NCBI RefSeq assembly: GCF_030142075.1
Contig: NZ_CP126241.1
Span: forward strand, 310,001 to 374,000
Source: Arthrobacter sp. zg-Y20
GTDB taxonomy: Bacteria; Actinomycetota; Actinomycetes; Actinomycetales; Micrococcaceae
DNA: 64,000 nucleotides
Direction of reading: 5' to 3'
Shown here: positions 40,825 through 49,220 of the stretch, piece by piece
How the letters are laid out: the number at the start of each line of letters is the position of its first letter
Position numbering within the stretch: position 1 is the stretch's first letter
The notes under the pieces: generated by a model
What the model saw: the letters and a program-made list of their open reading frames with translations, nothing else
The model's database searches: none
Told to the model about the DNA's origin: nothing
Made by a program: the position numbers and the translations under genes

Positions 40825-43001
40825 GAGTCCTGCCTTGCTGTAGTGCCGGAGTTCGCCAGGGCGGCCGGAGCCGGTGCTTCCGTGCCGGTTTCATGGCTGG
40901 CCCAGAAGTGGTCCTTGGTGCCCACGCGGACAAACTGCAGCACCTGGTTCGGATCGGCATCCGGGCGCAGCGAGCGTTCGGCAAACCGGTCCCCGGGAGC
41001 GAAGTCCTTGGGGGAGGGGACGGTGCCCCGGATCTGGTGCAGCCGGTCCGCGCCGGCCTCGATGGAGAGCACCGCGCCCAGCAGGCCGCGGGTGTATTCG
41101 TGCCGCGGGTTGCCCAGCAGCTCGGGGACATCGGCGGATTCCACCACCTGCCCGGCGTACATCACGGTGACCCGGTGGGCCAGGGAGGCGACCAGGGCCA
41201 GGTCATGGCTGACAAAGACCATGGCGAAGCCGAGCTGTTCGCGCAGCTCGTTGAGCAGGTCCACCACCTGCTTCTGCACGGTGACGTCCAGGGCAGTGGT
41301 GGGCTCGTCCGCCACCACGATCTTCGGGGACCGGGAGAGGGCCATGGCAATCAGCACGCGCTGACGCTGTCCGCCGGAAAGCTCGTGCGGGTAGCTCTTG
41401 AGCGTACGGTCCGGGTCCAGCTTCACCATCTCCAGCAGCTCGCGCGGGCTCTTCCGCCCGCCGCGCCGGGTCAGCTGCAGCATCTGGTCCTTGATCAGCA
41501 TGGACGGGTTCAACGAGCTGAGGGCGTCCTGGTACACCATGGCAATCTGCTCACCGCGCAGGCCCCGGTAGAGCTTGTCGCGGTCCTTGGGGTTGTTGGT
41601 GAGCAGTTCCTTGCCGCGGTACTTAATGGAGCCGGTCAGCCGGGCGGTGGCCGGAAGCAGGCCCATGATCGCCAGGGAAGTGATGGACTTGCCGCAGCCG
41701 GATTCACCCACCAAGCCCATGGTTTCGCCCTCGCGGACGGTGAAGCTGACCCGGTCAACAATGGCGGTGTCGCCGTAGCGTTCCGGGAACCGGATGGAGA
41801 GGTCCTTCACTTCCAGGATCACCGGAGCGTCGTCGCTGACCGGAGGCAGCCGGTCGGAGCGGCGGGCCTCAGCGGCGGCCAGCAGCTCCAGTTCCGCGGC
41901 CAGCGCCTCAAGGGAACCGGCCTTGGTGACGTTGGCTCCGGCGTCGGACCGCGCCTGCCCGGCCGCCGCGATACCGGCTGCCGCGATACCGGCTGCAAGG
42001 TCGGCGTCGGTTCCGGTGGCGGCAGACGCGGTGAGCGGAGAGTCGGCCAGAGAGGTGCCGGCAGGATCCAGCACGGAGGGCTGGGCGGTGGTGGCCACGG
42101 CTTCGGCGGCCCGCTTCTTGGAGCGCCGGGTGCCGGGGTTGACCATGGCGTCGGTGAGCCCTTCGGCGAGGACGTTCAGCGCCAGGACCGTGAGCAGGAT
42201 GGTGATGCCGCCGAAGGTGGTGGGCCACCAGGCGCCGCTGAACACCACGTTCCGGCCGTCGGCCATCACGTTGCCCCAGGACGCGGCGGGCTGCTGCACG
42301 CCGGCACCGAGGAAGGACAGGGACGCTTCGAGGATGATTGCGTCCGCCACCATCACGGTGGCGAAGACCAGCACCGGGGCAGCACAGTTGCGGGCAATGT
42401 GCTTGAGCAGGATGTAGGTGCGGCCGGCACCGATGACGCGTTCGGCGCGCACATAGTCCTCGCCGTATTGGGCCAGGACGTTGGCACGGACCACGCGGGC
42501 CAGCTGCGGGGTGTAGACAATGGCGATCGCGAGGATCAGCACCGGAACGGTGGACCCGAAGAGGTTCAGGGAGTGCTCCCGGAGGGCGAACAGCAGGGCT
42601 GCTGCCAGGGCGATGCCGGGGAAAGCCATCATGATGTCCAGGATCCGCATCACGGTCTCGCTGACGGCCTTGCGTGAGGTGGCGGCAATGGCGCCGAGGA
42701 TGGCACCCAGGATGAGGGCCAGTGCGACGGCGCCCAGGCCGATGGAAATGGACACCCGTGCCCCGTAGAGCATCCGGGAGAATACGTCATAGCTGGAACC
42801 GTCCGTGCCGAAGAAATGCTCTCCGGTGGGGGAGAGGACGGGAACGCTGGATTCGTTTTCGCCGAAGGGGGCGAGGAAGGGCCCGAAGACGGCCACAAGC
42901 ACAATGAAGGCCAGGAATCCGAGGGCGAGCTTGGAGCTGATGCTCAGCGCGGTGAAGCGGGCCCCGGTGTTGCTGAGCCGTTCGGTAAGTCCGTTGCGCA
43001 T
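40821..43001 (-). CDS. Fused ABC permease (DppC-like) and ATP-binding protein (DppD-like)
   Basis: A 726-residue fusion. Residues 1-290 are a DppC-type permease with six helices and an EAA-type loop; residues about 390-700 are an ATPase (Walker A GESGCGKS, signature LSGGQRQRVLIAMAL, Walker B VVADEPTTALD). The linker is Ala-rich with a short repeat (AAGIAAAGIAAAG) encoded by a 15-base duplication near 41970. The same fusion occurs in the SiaEFGI sialic-acid importer of Corynebacterium, as I recall. The start follows the DppB-like gene by 3 bases. Confidence 0.92.
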   Translation of the reverse strand: MRNGLTERLSNTGARFTALSISSKLALGFLAFIVLVAVFGPFLAPFGENESSVPVLSPTGEHFFGTDGSSYDVFSRMLYGARVSISIGLGAVALALILGAILGAIAATSRKAVSETVMRILDIMMAFPGIALAAALLFALREHSLNLFGSTVPVLILAIAIVYTPQLARVVRANVLAQYGEDYVRAERVIGAGRTYILLKHIARNCAAPVLVFATVMVADAIILEASLSFLGAGVQQPAASWGNVMADGRNVVFSGAWWPTTFGGITILLTVLALNVLAEGLTDAMVNPGTRRSKKRAAEAVATTAQPSVLDPAGTSLADSPLTASAATGTDADLAAGIAAAGIAAAGQARSDAGANVTKAGSLEALAAELELLAAAEARRSDRLPPVSDDAPVILEVKDLSIRFPERYGDTAIVDRVSFTVREGETMGLVGESGCGKSITSLAIMGLLPATARLTGSIKYRGKELLTNNPKDRDKLYRGLRGEQIAMVYQDALSSLNPSMLIKDQMLQLTRRGGRKSPRELLEMVKLDPDRTLKSYPHELSGGQRQRVLIAMALSRSPKIVVADEPTTALDVTVQKQVVDLLNELREQLGFAMVFVSHDLALVASLAHRVTVMYAGQVVESADVPELLGNPRHEYTRGLLGAVLSIEAGADRLHQIRGTVPSPKDFAPGDRFAERSLRPDADPNQVLQFVRVGTKDHFWASHETGTEAPAPAALANSGTTARQDS

Positions 43002-43004
43002 GGG

Positions 43005-43964
43005 TTACACCGTCCGGATTCGAGGGTTGATGAGCAGGTACAGCAGGTCAACCACAATGTTGACCAGCACAAACGCGACGGCGATGGTGAGTACGGCACC
43101 CTGCACGAGGTTGGTGTCCGACGTCGTCAGGCCCACCACAATGAGGTCGCCCATGCCGTTGAGGCTGAAGATTTTCTCGATGACGACGGCGCCGCCCAGC
43201 AAGTAGCCCACGCGCAGGCCCAGCACGGTCACCGGGGTGACCAGCGCGTTGCGCAGCACGTTGCGGGCCACCACGGTGCGGTAGGGCACGCCGTTGCCGA
43301 TGGCAGTGCGCACGTAGTCGCGGTCCAGTTCCTCAACCATGGAGGTGCGGACCACGCGGATCAGGGAGGCCGAGACGGGGATGCCCAGGGCCAGGGCCGG
43401 CAGCGCCATGGAGTAGAGCCAGCCGACAAACCCGTATTGGTCCGCCCAGGCCAGGCCGCCGGTGGGGAAAATGGAGCCTTCCGGCAGGGCAAACCACTGG
43501 ATCAGCAGGATCGCCAGCCAGAAGGAGGGGGTGGCAATAGCAGCGATCGAGAAGATGCGGATGGCCTGGTCCGGCCAGCGGTCCCGGTAGAGGGCAGCGG
43601 CCACACCGAGGGTGAGTGAGAGGACAACAGCCAGCAGGATGCCCAGGAAGGTCAGTTGCAGGGTGACGGGGAAAGCCGCGGCAATCTTGGCGGCCACGGA
43701 CTCTTCCGGCGGGTTGGTGGTGCCGAAGTCCAGCCGGATAACCCCGCCGAGGTAGCGGAAGAACTGGATCACCAGGGAGTCGTTGAGCCCCCGTTCCTCA
43801 CGCCAGGCGTCCTTGGCGTCCTCGCTGGCGTTCTCACCCAGAACGGCTGTGGCGCGATCCGCGGGGACCACGGAGAGCACCACAAAGACCATGATGGTTA
43901 CGCCCAGCAGCATGATCGGCAGGGCGGCCAGCCGGCGGCCCAGCAGGCGGAAAAACGTTGTCAC
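43005..43964 (-). CDS. ABC transporter permease (DppB/SiaF-like)
   Basis: A 319-residue permease with an N-terminal helix, a periplasmic loop (residues about 30-105) and five more helices; the EAA loop reads YVRTAIGNGVPYRTVVARNVLRNAL. It pairs with the DppC domain of the next gene to form the membrane channel of the importer. Confidence 0.92.
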   Translation of the reverse strand: MTTFFRLLGRRLAALPIMLLGVTIMVFVVLSVVPADRATAVLGENASEDAKDAWREERGLNDSLVIQFFRYLGGVIRLDFGTTNPPEESVAAKIAAAFPVTLQLTFLGILLAVVLSLTLGVAAALYRDRWPDQAIRIFSIAAIATPSFWLAILLIQWFALPEGSIFPTGGLAWADQYGFVGWLYSMALPALALGIPVSASLIRVVRTSMVEELDRDYVRTAIGNGVPYRTVVARNVLRNALVTPVTVLGLRVGYLLGGAVVIEKIFSLNGMGDLIVVGLTTSDTNLVQGAVLTIAVAFVLVNIVVDLLYLLINPRIRTV

Positions 43965-44035
43965 TCAATAGCTCCAATGCAGGGGGAGGTGCTGGCGGGA
44001 CGCCCAGGGGCAGGCATCCCGCCAAGTGTGCGGTG

Positions 44036-45649
44036 CTACTTGCGTCCTACCCCGATGAAGGACACGCCGGTGGTGGGCAGCGGCTGGAAGCCGTCCAGCG
44101 CATTGCTGTCCCAGGCGGTGGGCAGCTTGCGGTGGAACAGCGGGTACAGCGGGGCTTCCTCGGAGACGATGTCGACCACTTCGGCGTGGAGCTTCTTCGC
44201 CTTGTCCCCGTCCACCTGCACGGCCTGGTCCAGCTTCTGCTGCACGGTGGCGTATTCGGGGGTGGTGTTCCATCCGGCGCGGCCTTCCATCCAGGTGGCG
44301 CCACGGTAGAACCAGCTGAGCAGGATGTCGCCGTCGTTGCCGAAGACAGAGGGGTCGCCGGGAGCGCAGAGGACGTCGAAGTTCTTGCCGCCCACCTTTT
44401 CCGGGGCGTACACGGCAGCGGACTGCAGGATTTCCAGGGTGGTGGTCACGCCGATGGCGTCCCAGTATTCCTTGATCAGCGGCACCACGCGGGTAACCCA
44501 GCCGGTGTCGGTGGAGGTCAGCGTGATGGTCATGTCTTGCATGCCTGCCTCGGCCAGCAGCGACTTGGCCTTGGCGGCGTCGAAGCCGTAGGTGGTGGAG
44601 GCCTTGGTGTAGGACGGGTGCCCCTCCTGGAAGTACGACGACGCCGCCGTAGCGTTGCCCAGCAGGGCCTTGGAGATCACCGCGTCGGTATCGATGGCGT
44701 AGTGCAGCGCCTGGCGGACGCGCTTGTCTGCGAACTTTTCAGACGCGCAGTTGAACATCAGGAACAGCAGGCCGAAGGACTGGACGGATTCCACGTCCAC
44801 CTTGGCCGCAAGCTGGTCCACGTCCAGGTACGGGACGTCCTCGATGGCCTGCGTGCGGGAGGGGACCGCCGCCACGCGGGCCGCCGGGTCGGCCAGCAGC
44901 AGCCAGGTCATATCCGCCACGCGGGCCGGGTACTTGCCGTTGTAGTCGTCGAACTTCTTGAACACGATGCGGTCTTCCTTGACCGCCGAGACCAGGCTGT
45001 AGGGGCCGGAGCCGATGGGCTTGAGGTCGAAACCGGCCGGGTCGGCCTTGACCGCGGCTTCGGGCACTACCTTGATGACCGAGATGCGGGAGCTGAAGCC
45101 CGGGAACGGGTACTTGAGCTTGAACTGCACGGTCGAGTCGTCCTTGGCGGAGACCGAGTCAATGAAGGGGATGAATCCCGCGAACAGTGATTTATTGGCC
45201 GGATCCATGACCCGCTGGAAGGAGAAGACAACGTCGGCGGTGGTGACGGGTTCGCCGTTATGGAACTTCGCGCCGTCGCGGAGCTGCACTTCGTACGTGG
45301 TGTCATCCACCTTGACCGGGTCCGCCTTGGCCAGGGCCAGGTAGGACTCCCGGGTGGCCGGGTGCAGCTCGGTGAGGCCTTCGAAGATGTGCAGGTTGGC
45401 GGCCTGCGGAGTGGCGCCGGTGGAGAGCATCGGGTCAAAGCCCGTGGAGAGCTGATAGGAAATGCCGGCTTCGATGGAACCGGTGCCCTCTGCGGCGGCA
45501 CTGCCGGCGGGAGCAGGGTTACCGCCCGGGCTGCAGGCGGAAAGGGAGCCGGCAAATGCTGCCGCCGTGCCCAATACGCCGGCCAGCTTGAGGAAATTCC
45601 GCCGGCTGGAATCTTTCAAAAGCCCGCTGGATTCAAACGAAGTGCTCAT
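44036..45649 (-). CDS. Tat-exported substrate-binding lipoprotein of the importer (SBP family 5)
   Basis: A 537-residue peptide/nickel-type binding protein. The signal has the twin-arginine motif SRRNFLK (Arg16, Arg17), a hydrophobic core and a lipobox LSAC (Cys39), so it is a Tat-dependent lipoprotein. The family 5 signature region (LAKADPVKVDDTTYEVQLRD, GAKFHNGEPVTTADVVFSFQ) follows. In context it should bind free sialic acid or a sialylated sugar. It heads the minus-strand operon; two regulator boxes lie upstream. Confidence 0.92.
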   Translation of the reverse strand: MSTSFESSGLLKDSSRRNFLKLAGVLGTAAAFAGSLSACSPGGNPAPAGSAAAEGTGSIEAGISYQLSTGFDPMLSTGATPQAANLHIFEGLTELHPATRESYLALAKADPVKVDDTTYEVQLRDGAKFHNGEPVTTADVVFSFQRVMDPANKSLFAGFIPFIDSVSAKDDSTVQFKLKYPFPGFSSRISVIKVVPEAAVKADPAGFDLKPIGSGPYSLVSAVKEDRIVFKKFDDYNGKYPARVADMTWLLLADPAARVAAVPSRTQAIEDVPYLDVDQLAAKVDVESVQSFGLLFLMFNCASEKFADKRVRQALHYAIDTDAVISKALLGNATAASSYFQEGHPSYTKASTTYGFDAAKAKSLLAEAGMQDMTITLTSTDTGWVTRVVPLIKEYWDAIGVTTTLEILQSAAVYAPEKVGGKNFDVLCAPGDPSVFGNDGDILLSWFYRGATWMEGRAGWNTTPEYATVQQKLDQAVQVDGDKAKKLHAEVVDIVSEEAPLYPLFHRKLPTAWDSNALDGFQPLPTTGVSFIGVGRK

Positions 45650-45676
45650 CTACTGCCTCACATCCGGAAGTCACTT

Positions 45677-45697
45677 ATCGGACGTAGGATGTCCGAT
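45677..45697. promoter_or_regulatory. GntR box 1 in the sia/nan divergent promoter
   Basis: ATCGGAC and GTCCGAT are perfect 7-base arms around GTAGGAT. The inner TAGGATGTCC (45685-45694) is shared, in reverse orientation, with box 2. It lies 28 bases upstream of the binding-protein start (45649), so it can block that promoter. Confidence 0.7.
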
Positions 45698-45779
45698 GGC
45701 TGTCCCGGAAACTGTAAGCTTCGTCACATCGCTCCGTCAACCCTTCACTTTGGAAAAACCAGGTCCCCTTCCGGATAGG

Positions 45780-45791
45780 TAGGACATCCTA
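45780..45791. promoter_or_regulatory. GntR box 2 in the sia/nan divergent promoter
   Basis: TAGGACATCCTA has 5-base inverted arms (TAGGA/TCCTA) and its reverse complement contains the TAGGATGTCC of box 1. It lies 70 bases before the GntR gene and suits autoregulation. FadR-type GntR proteins bind such sites. Confidence 0.7.
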
Positions 45792-45860
45792 TATCGTTGG
45801 CGGCAACCCCACCGGGTTCTGCTTGTGCACCACCTGCAACTCTGTCCCAGGAGGATCTCA

Positions 45861-46598
45861 ATGAGTCTGCCCGACGCATCACTGCCGCCGGCGCGGTTCA
45901 GTGCCCAAAACCGTTCCCGTGCCCTGCAGGCGGAGATCATGGAGCTCATCCTCGACCGCGACTTAAAAGCCGGCGACGCCCTGCCCACGGAAGCGGAACT
46001 GGCCGGGGCGCTCGGCATTGGCCGGAACACGCTGCGGGAGGCGCTGAAGGTGCTGCAGGCGCTGGGTGTGGTGGAAATCCGCCACGGATTCGGCATGTTC
46101 GTGGCTCCGGCCAATTTTGACGCGCTGGCGGACGGGCTGACCTTCCGGGGGCGGCTTTCGCTCCGCCACGAAGGCAAGGAAGCCCTGCAGCTGGTGGACG
46201 TGCGGCAGGCGCTGGAAGCAGGTTTGGTGGGCGAGGCGATGGACCTCTTCACACCCGAACACCTGGCCGACATCGAAGCCACCGTCCGGCAGATGGAGGC
46301 GCTGGCCGAACGCGGGGAAATCTTCACCGAGGTGGACGAAACCTTCCACTACCAGCTGTTCGAACCCCTGGGCAACGAACTGCTATCCAACCTGATGTCC
46401 GTGTTCTGGAAGGTCTACGGGAAGATCCACTCCGAACTTGGGGTTGATCCGCTGATCAACCTGCGGGAGACCGCGGCCGTCCACCGAGACATTTTCGAAG
46501 CGGTGAAAGACGGGGACAAAGAGCTGGCCTCCGAGCGGCTCCGCCGGCACTTTGACGGCATCCGCGCCGAACTCGCCAAGCTGCACGAGGCCTCATGA
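45861..46598 (+). CDS. GntR family regulator, FadR subfamily (probable sialate regulator)
   Basis: A 245-residue regulator: winged helix (about 15-80; DALPTEAELAGALGIGRNTLREALKVLQALG) and a FadR-type all-helical FCD domain with metal-binding His/Asp residues (VDETFHYQLF). AGGAGG sits 7 bases before the ATG at 45861. It is divergent from the importer operon and overlaps nagB by ATGA, so it probably represses both and senses ManNAc-6-P, GlcN-6-P or a relative; the ligand is inferred. Confidence 0.9.
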   Translation: MSLPDASLPPARFSAQNRSRALQAEIMELILDRDLKAGDALPTEAELAGALGIGRNTLREALKVLQALGVVEIRHGFGMFVAPANFDALADGLTFRGRLSLRHEGKEALQLVDVRQALEAGLVGEAMDLFTPEHLADIEATVRQMEALAERGEIFTEVDETFHYQLFEPLGNELLSNLMSVFWKVYGKIHSELGVDPLINLRETAAVHRDIFEAVKDGDKELASERLRRHFDGIRAELAKLHEAS

Positions 46599-47326
46599 GC
46601 TCCCGCACCTTGAACCTAATCCGCTGCTCCGATCCCGCCGCGCTCGGGCAGGCCGCGGCCGACGTCGTCCTGGCAGCCCTGGCCGCCGCACCGGAGCCGG
46701 TCATCGGCGTCGCCACGGGTTCCTCGCCGTCGCCCCTGTACAAGGCGCTGGCCGCCAGCGGGGCGGACTTCAGCTCCGCCGACTGGTTCGCCCTGGACGA
46801 GTATGTGGGCCTGCCGCCGGGACATCCGGAAAGCTATGCCGAAGTGCTTCGCCGGGAAATCGTGGAACCGCTGGGGCTCGACCCGCAGCGTGTCCACCTG
46901 CCGGACCCGCACCGGGTGGACCTGAAGGACGCCGCCCGCCGCTATGAACGGCAGATTGCCGCCGCGGGCGGAATTGACCTGCAGATCCTGGGCCTCGGCC
47001 GCAACGGTCACCTGGCCTTCAACGAGCCGGGGGCGCCGCTGGACTCCCGCACCCGGCTGGAAACCCTGACTGAGGACACCCGCCGGGCCAACCAGCGGTT
47101 CTTTGCCTCCCTCGGCGACGTGCCCACGCACTGCCTCACCCAGGGGCTCGGCACCATCCTGGAGGCCCGGCACCTGCTGCTGATTGTCCGCGGCGCAGGG
47201 AAGGCCGAGGCGCTGGCCCGGGCACTGACCGGACCGGTGGGCACGGACTGCCCCGCCTCGGTCCTCCAGACCCACGGGCACGTCACCGTCCTGGCCGACG
47301 ACGACGCCGCCTCCCGGCTGAGCTGA
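46595..47326 (+). CDS. nagB: Glucosamine-6-phosphate deaminase
   Basis: A 243-residue NagB: VIGVATGSSPSPLYKAL phosphate loop, FALDEYVGLPPGHPESY (catalytic Asp/Glu), DLQILGLGRNGHLAFNEPG with the active His. It converts GlcN-6-P to fructose-6-P and ammonia, ending sialate or amino-sugar breakdown. It is coupled to the GntR gene by ATGA. The deacetylase nagA is not in the window. Confidence 0.93.
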   Translation: MSSRTLNLIRCSDPAALGQAAADVVLAALAAAPEPVIGVATGSSPSPLYKALAASGADFSSADWFALDEYVGLPPGHPESYAEVLRREIVEPLGLDPQRVHLPDPHRVDLKDAARRYERQIAAAGGIDLQILGLGRNGHLAFNEPGAPLDSRTRLETLTEDTRRANQRFFASLGDVPTHCLTQGLGTILEARHLLLIVRGAGKAEALARALTGPVGTDCPASVLQTHGHVTVLADDDAASRLS

Positions 47327-47409
47327 CCGCCCCGACCGCACTCCGCACCGGCGGACCCGTGCCGCCCGGGCTGGACCGGCGGGCCGGAGGACTGGTGCAG
47401 GACGATGCA

Positions 47410-47512
47410 TGGGACCGGGCGGGTTCCCGCAGTTTGTGCCGGTTCCCGCGCCGCGCGGCGCGGGGAATTACCCAAACCGCGGGAATTCCGGACAAACCGC
47501 GGGAATTCCCGC
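47410..47512. repeat. Cluster of GCGGGAATTCC-type repeats
   Basis: CAAACCGCGGGAATTCC occurs at 47473-47489 and 47493-47509 (period 20). Inverted relatives GGGTTCCCGCAGTTTG and GGTTCCCGCG lie at 47421-47450. The cluster fills the end of the gap between the convergent nagB and oxygenase genes and could form stem-loops for termination. Confidence 0.6.
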
Positions 47513-48544
47513 TTAGGCCCCGGGAAGCAGCTCCGGGTGGTGCAGCTTGGCCACCTGCGGGTGCGCCCGCAGCCAACCCTTCAGCACGTTGGCACCGTAG
47601 GAGGCGAGCATGGGGTTCTCCGGATCATCGGAGATCCCGCGCGACTGCGCGGCCAGGGCCGGCGGCAGCTGCACCGGGTCAATCACGGTGTCCAGGCGAG
47701 GGGACCAGAAGAACGGGATCGCGTAGCGGTCCACGCCCGGAGCCGGTGCGGATACACGGTGGATGGTGGCCGAGAGGTAGCCCTGGGTGGCCACCTCCAG
47801 CATCTCGCCCAGGTTGACGACCAGTGCGCCGGGGATCGGTTCCACCGGCAGCCAGGTGTCTGATTCATGCGGTTTTACTTCCAGGCCGCCCACAGAATCC
47901 TGCAGCAGCAGGGTGATGAAACCGTAGTCGGCATGCGCGCCGACGCCCTGGGTGCCGGCTTCCTGCACGACGCCGCCCACATAGTGGATGAGCTTGGCCA
48001 TCCACGCCGGGGCGCCAACAAACGGTTCCGTGAAGTGGTCTTCCGGCAGCTCCAGGGACACGGCGATGGCGGAAAGCAGTTCCGCGCCCACCAGTTCCAT
48101 CTGCGCGGCCCAGGCCATGGAGGTGCTGCGCAGTTCCGGCAGTACGTTGTCCGGAAACAGGTTGGGCCCCTGCACCAGCCAGTACGGCTGGTCTGCGGGG
48201 TAGCCGGCAGCAGGTGCGCGTTCGGGGCCGAAGTCGATCTGTTCACGCGAATCCGGGCGCCCCCGGGTGATTTCGGTGCCCAGCCGGGTGTAGCCGCGGA
48301 AGTGCGGGGACTTGCGGTTATCCAGTGCCAGCCGGTCCTCCAGCGGCAGGTCGAAGAACTGCTTGGTGACGTCGAACAGCTTCTCCACCATCGCCTCACC
48401 GGCGCCGTAGCCCACCAGCTGGAAGAAACCGATCCGATGCGTCGCGTCACGCAGCCGGTCAATAAATTCGGGGCTGAAGGAGCCGTCCGGATTGCGGGCG
48501 GTACTCAGGTCCAGGACGGGAATTGCCTCGGGAATCTCGCTCAT
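47513..48544 (-). CDS. Isopenicillin N synthase-family 2OG-Fe(II) oxygenase
   Basis: A 343-residue double-stranded beta-helix oxygenase: iron ligands His204 and Asp206 (GVGAHADYGF) and His262 (SATIHRVS), with Arg273 (RYAIPFF) in the 2-oxoglutarate/substrate carboxylate position. The N-terminal IPVLDLSTAR is typical. Bacterial members often act on flavonoid-like or purine substrates; the substrate is unknown. Single gene. Confidence 0.9.
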   Translation of the reverse strand: MSEIPEAIPVLDLSTARNPDGSFSPEFIDRLRDATHRIGFFQLVGYGAGEAMVEKLFDVTKQFFDLPLEDRLALDNRKSPHFRGYTRLGTEITRGRPDSREQIDFGPERAPAAGYPADQPYWLVQGPNLFPDNVLPELRSTSMAWAAQMELVGAELLSAIAVSLELPEDHFTEPFVGAPAWMAKLIHYVGGVVQEAGTQGVGAHADYGFITLLLQDSVGGLEVKPHESDTWLPVEPIPGALVVNLGEMLEVATQGYLSATIHRVSAPAPGVDRYAIPFFWSPRLDTVIDPVQLPPALAAQSRGISDDPENPMLASYGANVLKGWLRAHPQVAKLHHPELLPGA

Positions 48545-48694
48545 TCCGGCAAGCTACCACCGGGCCTTGTCAACTATGAACCAATTGTTACGAAGTGCGG
48601 TGGAACAGGTCCCCTTAAAAAGCGGTGGCCGCCGGATTGGGCGTTCCGGACGCCCATGGGATGCAATGGAGATACGCCAAGCGAAAGGTTCACC

Positions 48695-49195
48695 GTGGAA
48701 ACCGCCAACCTGTACGACATCCCGCTCACCCTGCTGGACGGCACCGAAACCACCTTCGGAGAGCTGTTCCGCGGCAAGGCCGTGCTGGTAGTCAACGTCG
48801 CCTCCCGCTGCGGGTTCACTAAGCAGTACGAAGGCCTGCAGTCGCTCTACGAGACATACCAGGAACGGAACTTCACCGTCCTGGGCGTGCCCAGCAACCA
48901 GTTCAACGGACAGGAGCCGGGCAGCGCCGAGGAGATTGCCGAGTTCTGCAGCACCAACTTCGGCGTCACCTTCCCGCTCGCGGCCAAGACCGACGTCAAC
49001 GGACCGGACCGCCACCCGCTCTACGCCGCCCTGACCCAGTTCCGCGACGGCGAACTGGGCGAAGACATTGGCTGGAACTTCGAGAAATTCCTGGTCACCG
49101 ACAGCGGCGAGGTGGTTGGCCGCTTCGCCTCCGACGTCGCACCGGGCTCGCCGGAAATCCAGGAGTCCGTCGAGGCGGTCCTGCGCCTGGAGTAG
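48695..49195 (+). CDS. Glutathione peroxidase family (thiol peroxidase)
   Basis: A 166-residue thioredoxin-fold peroxidase: peroxidatic Cys39 in NVASRCGFTKQY, Gln in PSNQFNGQEPG and Trp in WNFEKFLV. Actinobacteria lack glutathione, so thioredoxin or mycothiol is the likely reductant. The GTG at 48695 has AAAGG 6 bases upstream. A second conserved Cys (EFCSTNFGVTFP) could be the resolving residue. Confidence 0.92.
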   Translation: METANLYDIPLTLLDGTETTFGELFRGKAVLVVNVASRCGFTKQYEGLQSLYETYQERNFTVLGVPSNQFNGQEPGSAEEIAEFCSTNFGVTFPLAAKTDVNGPDRHPLYAALTQFRDGELGEDIGWNFEKFLVTDSGEVVGRFASDVAPGSPEIQESVEAVLRLE

Positions 49196-49220
49196 CGGCC
49201 GCAGCAGGGAGCCGGCCGCG

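Noticed and set aside
40893-42677. Open plus-strand reading of 594 codons opposite the fused transporter
   Set aside because: A shadow frame; the permease-ATPase motifs are on the other strand.
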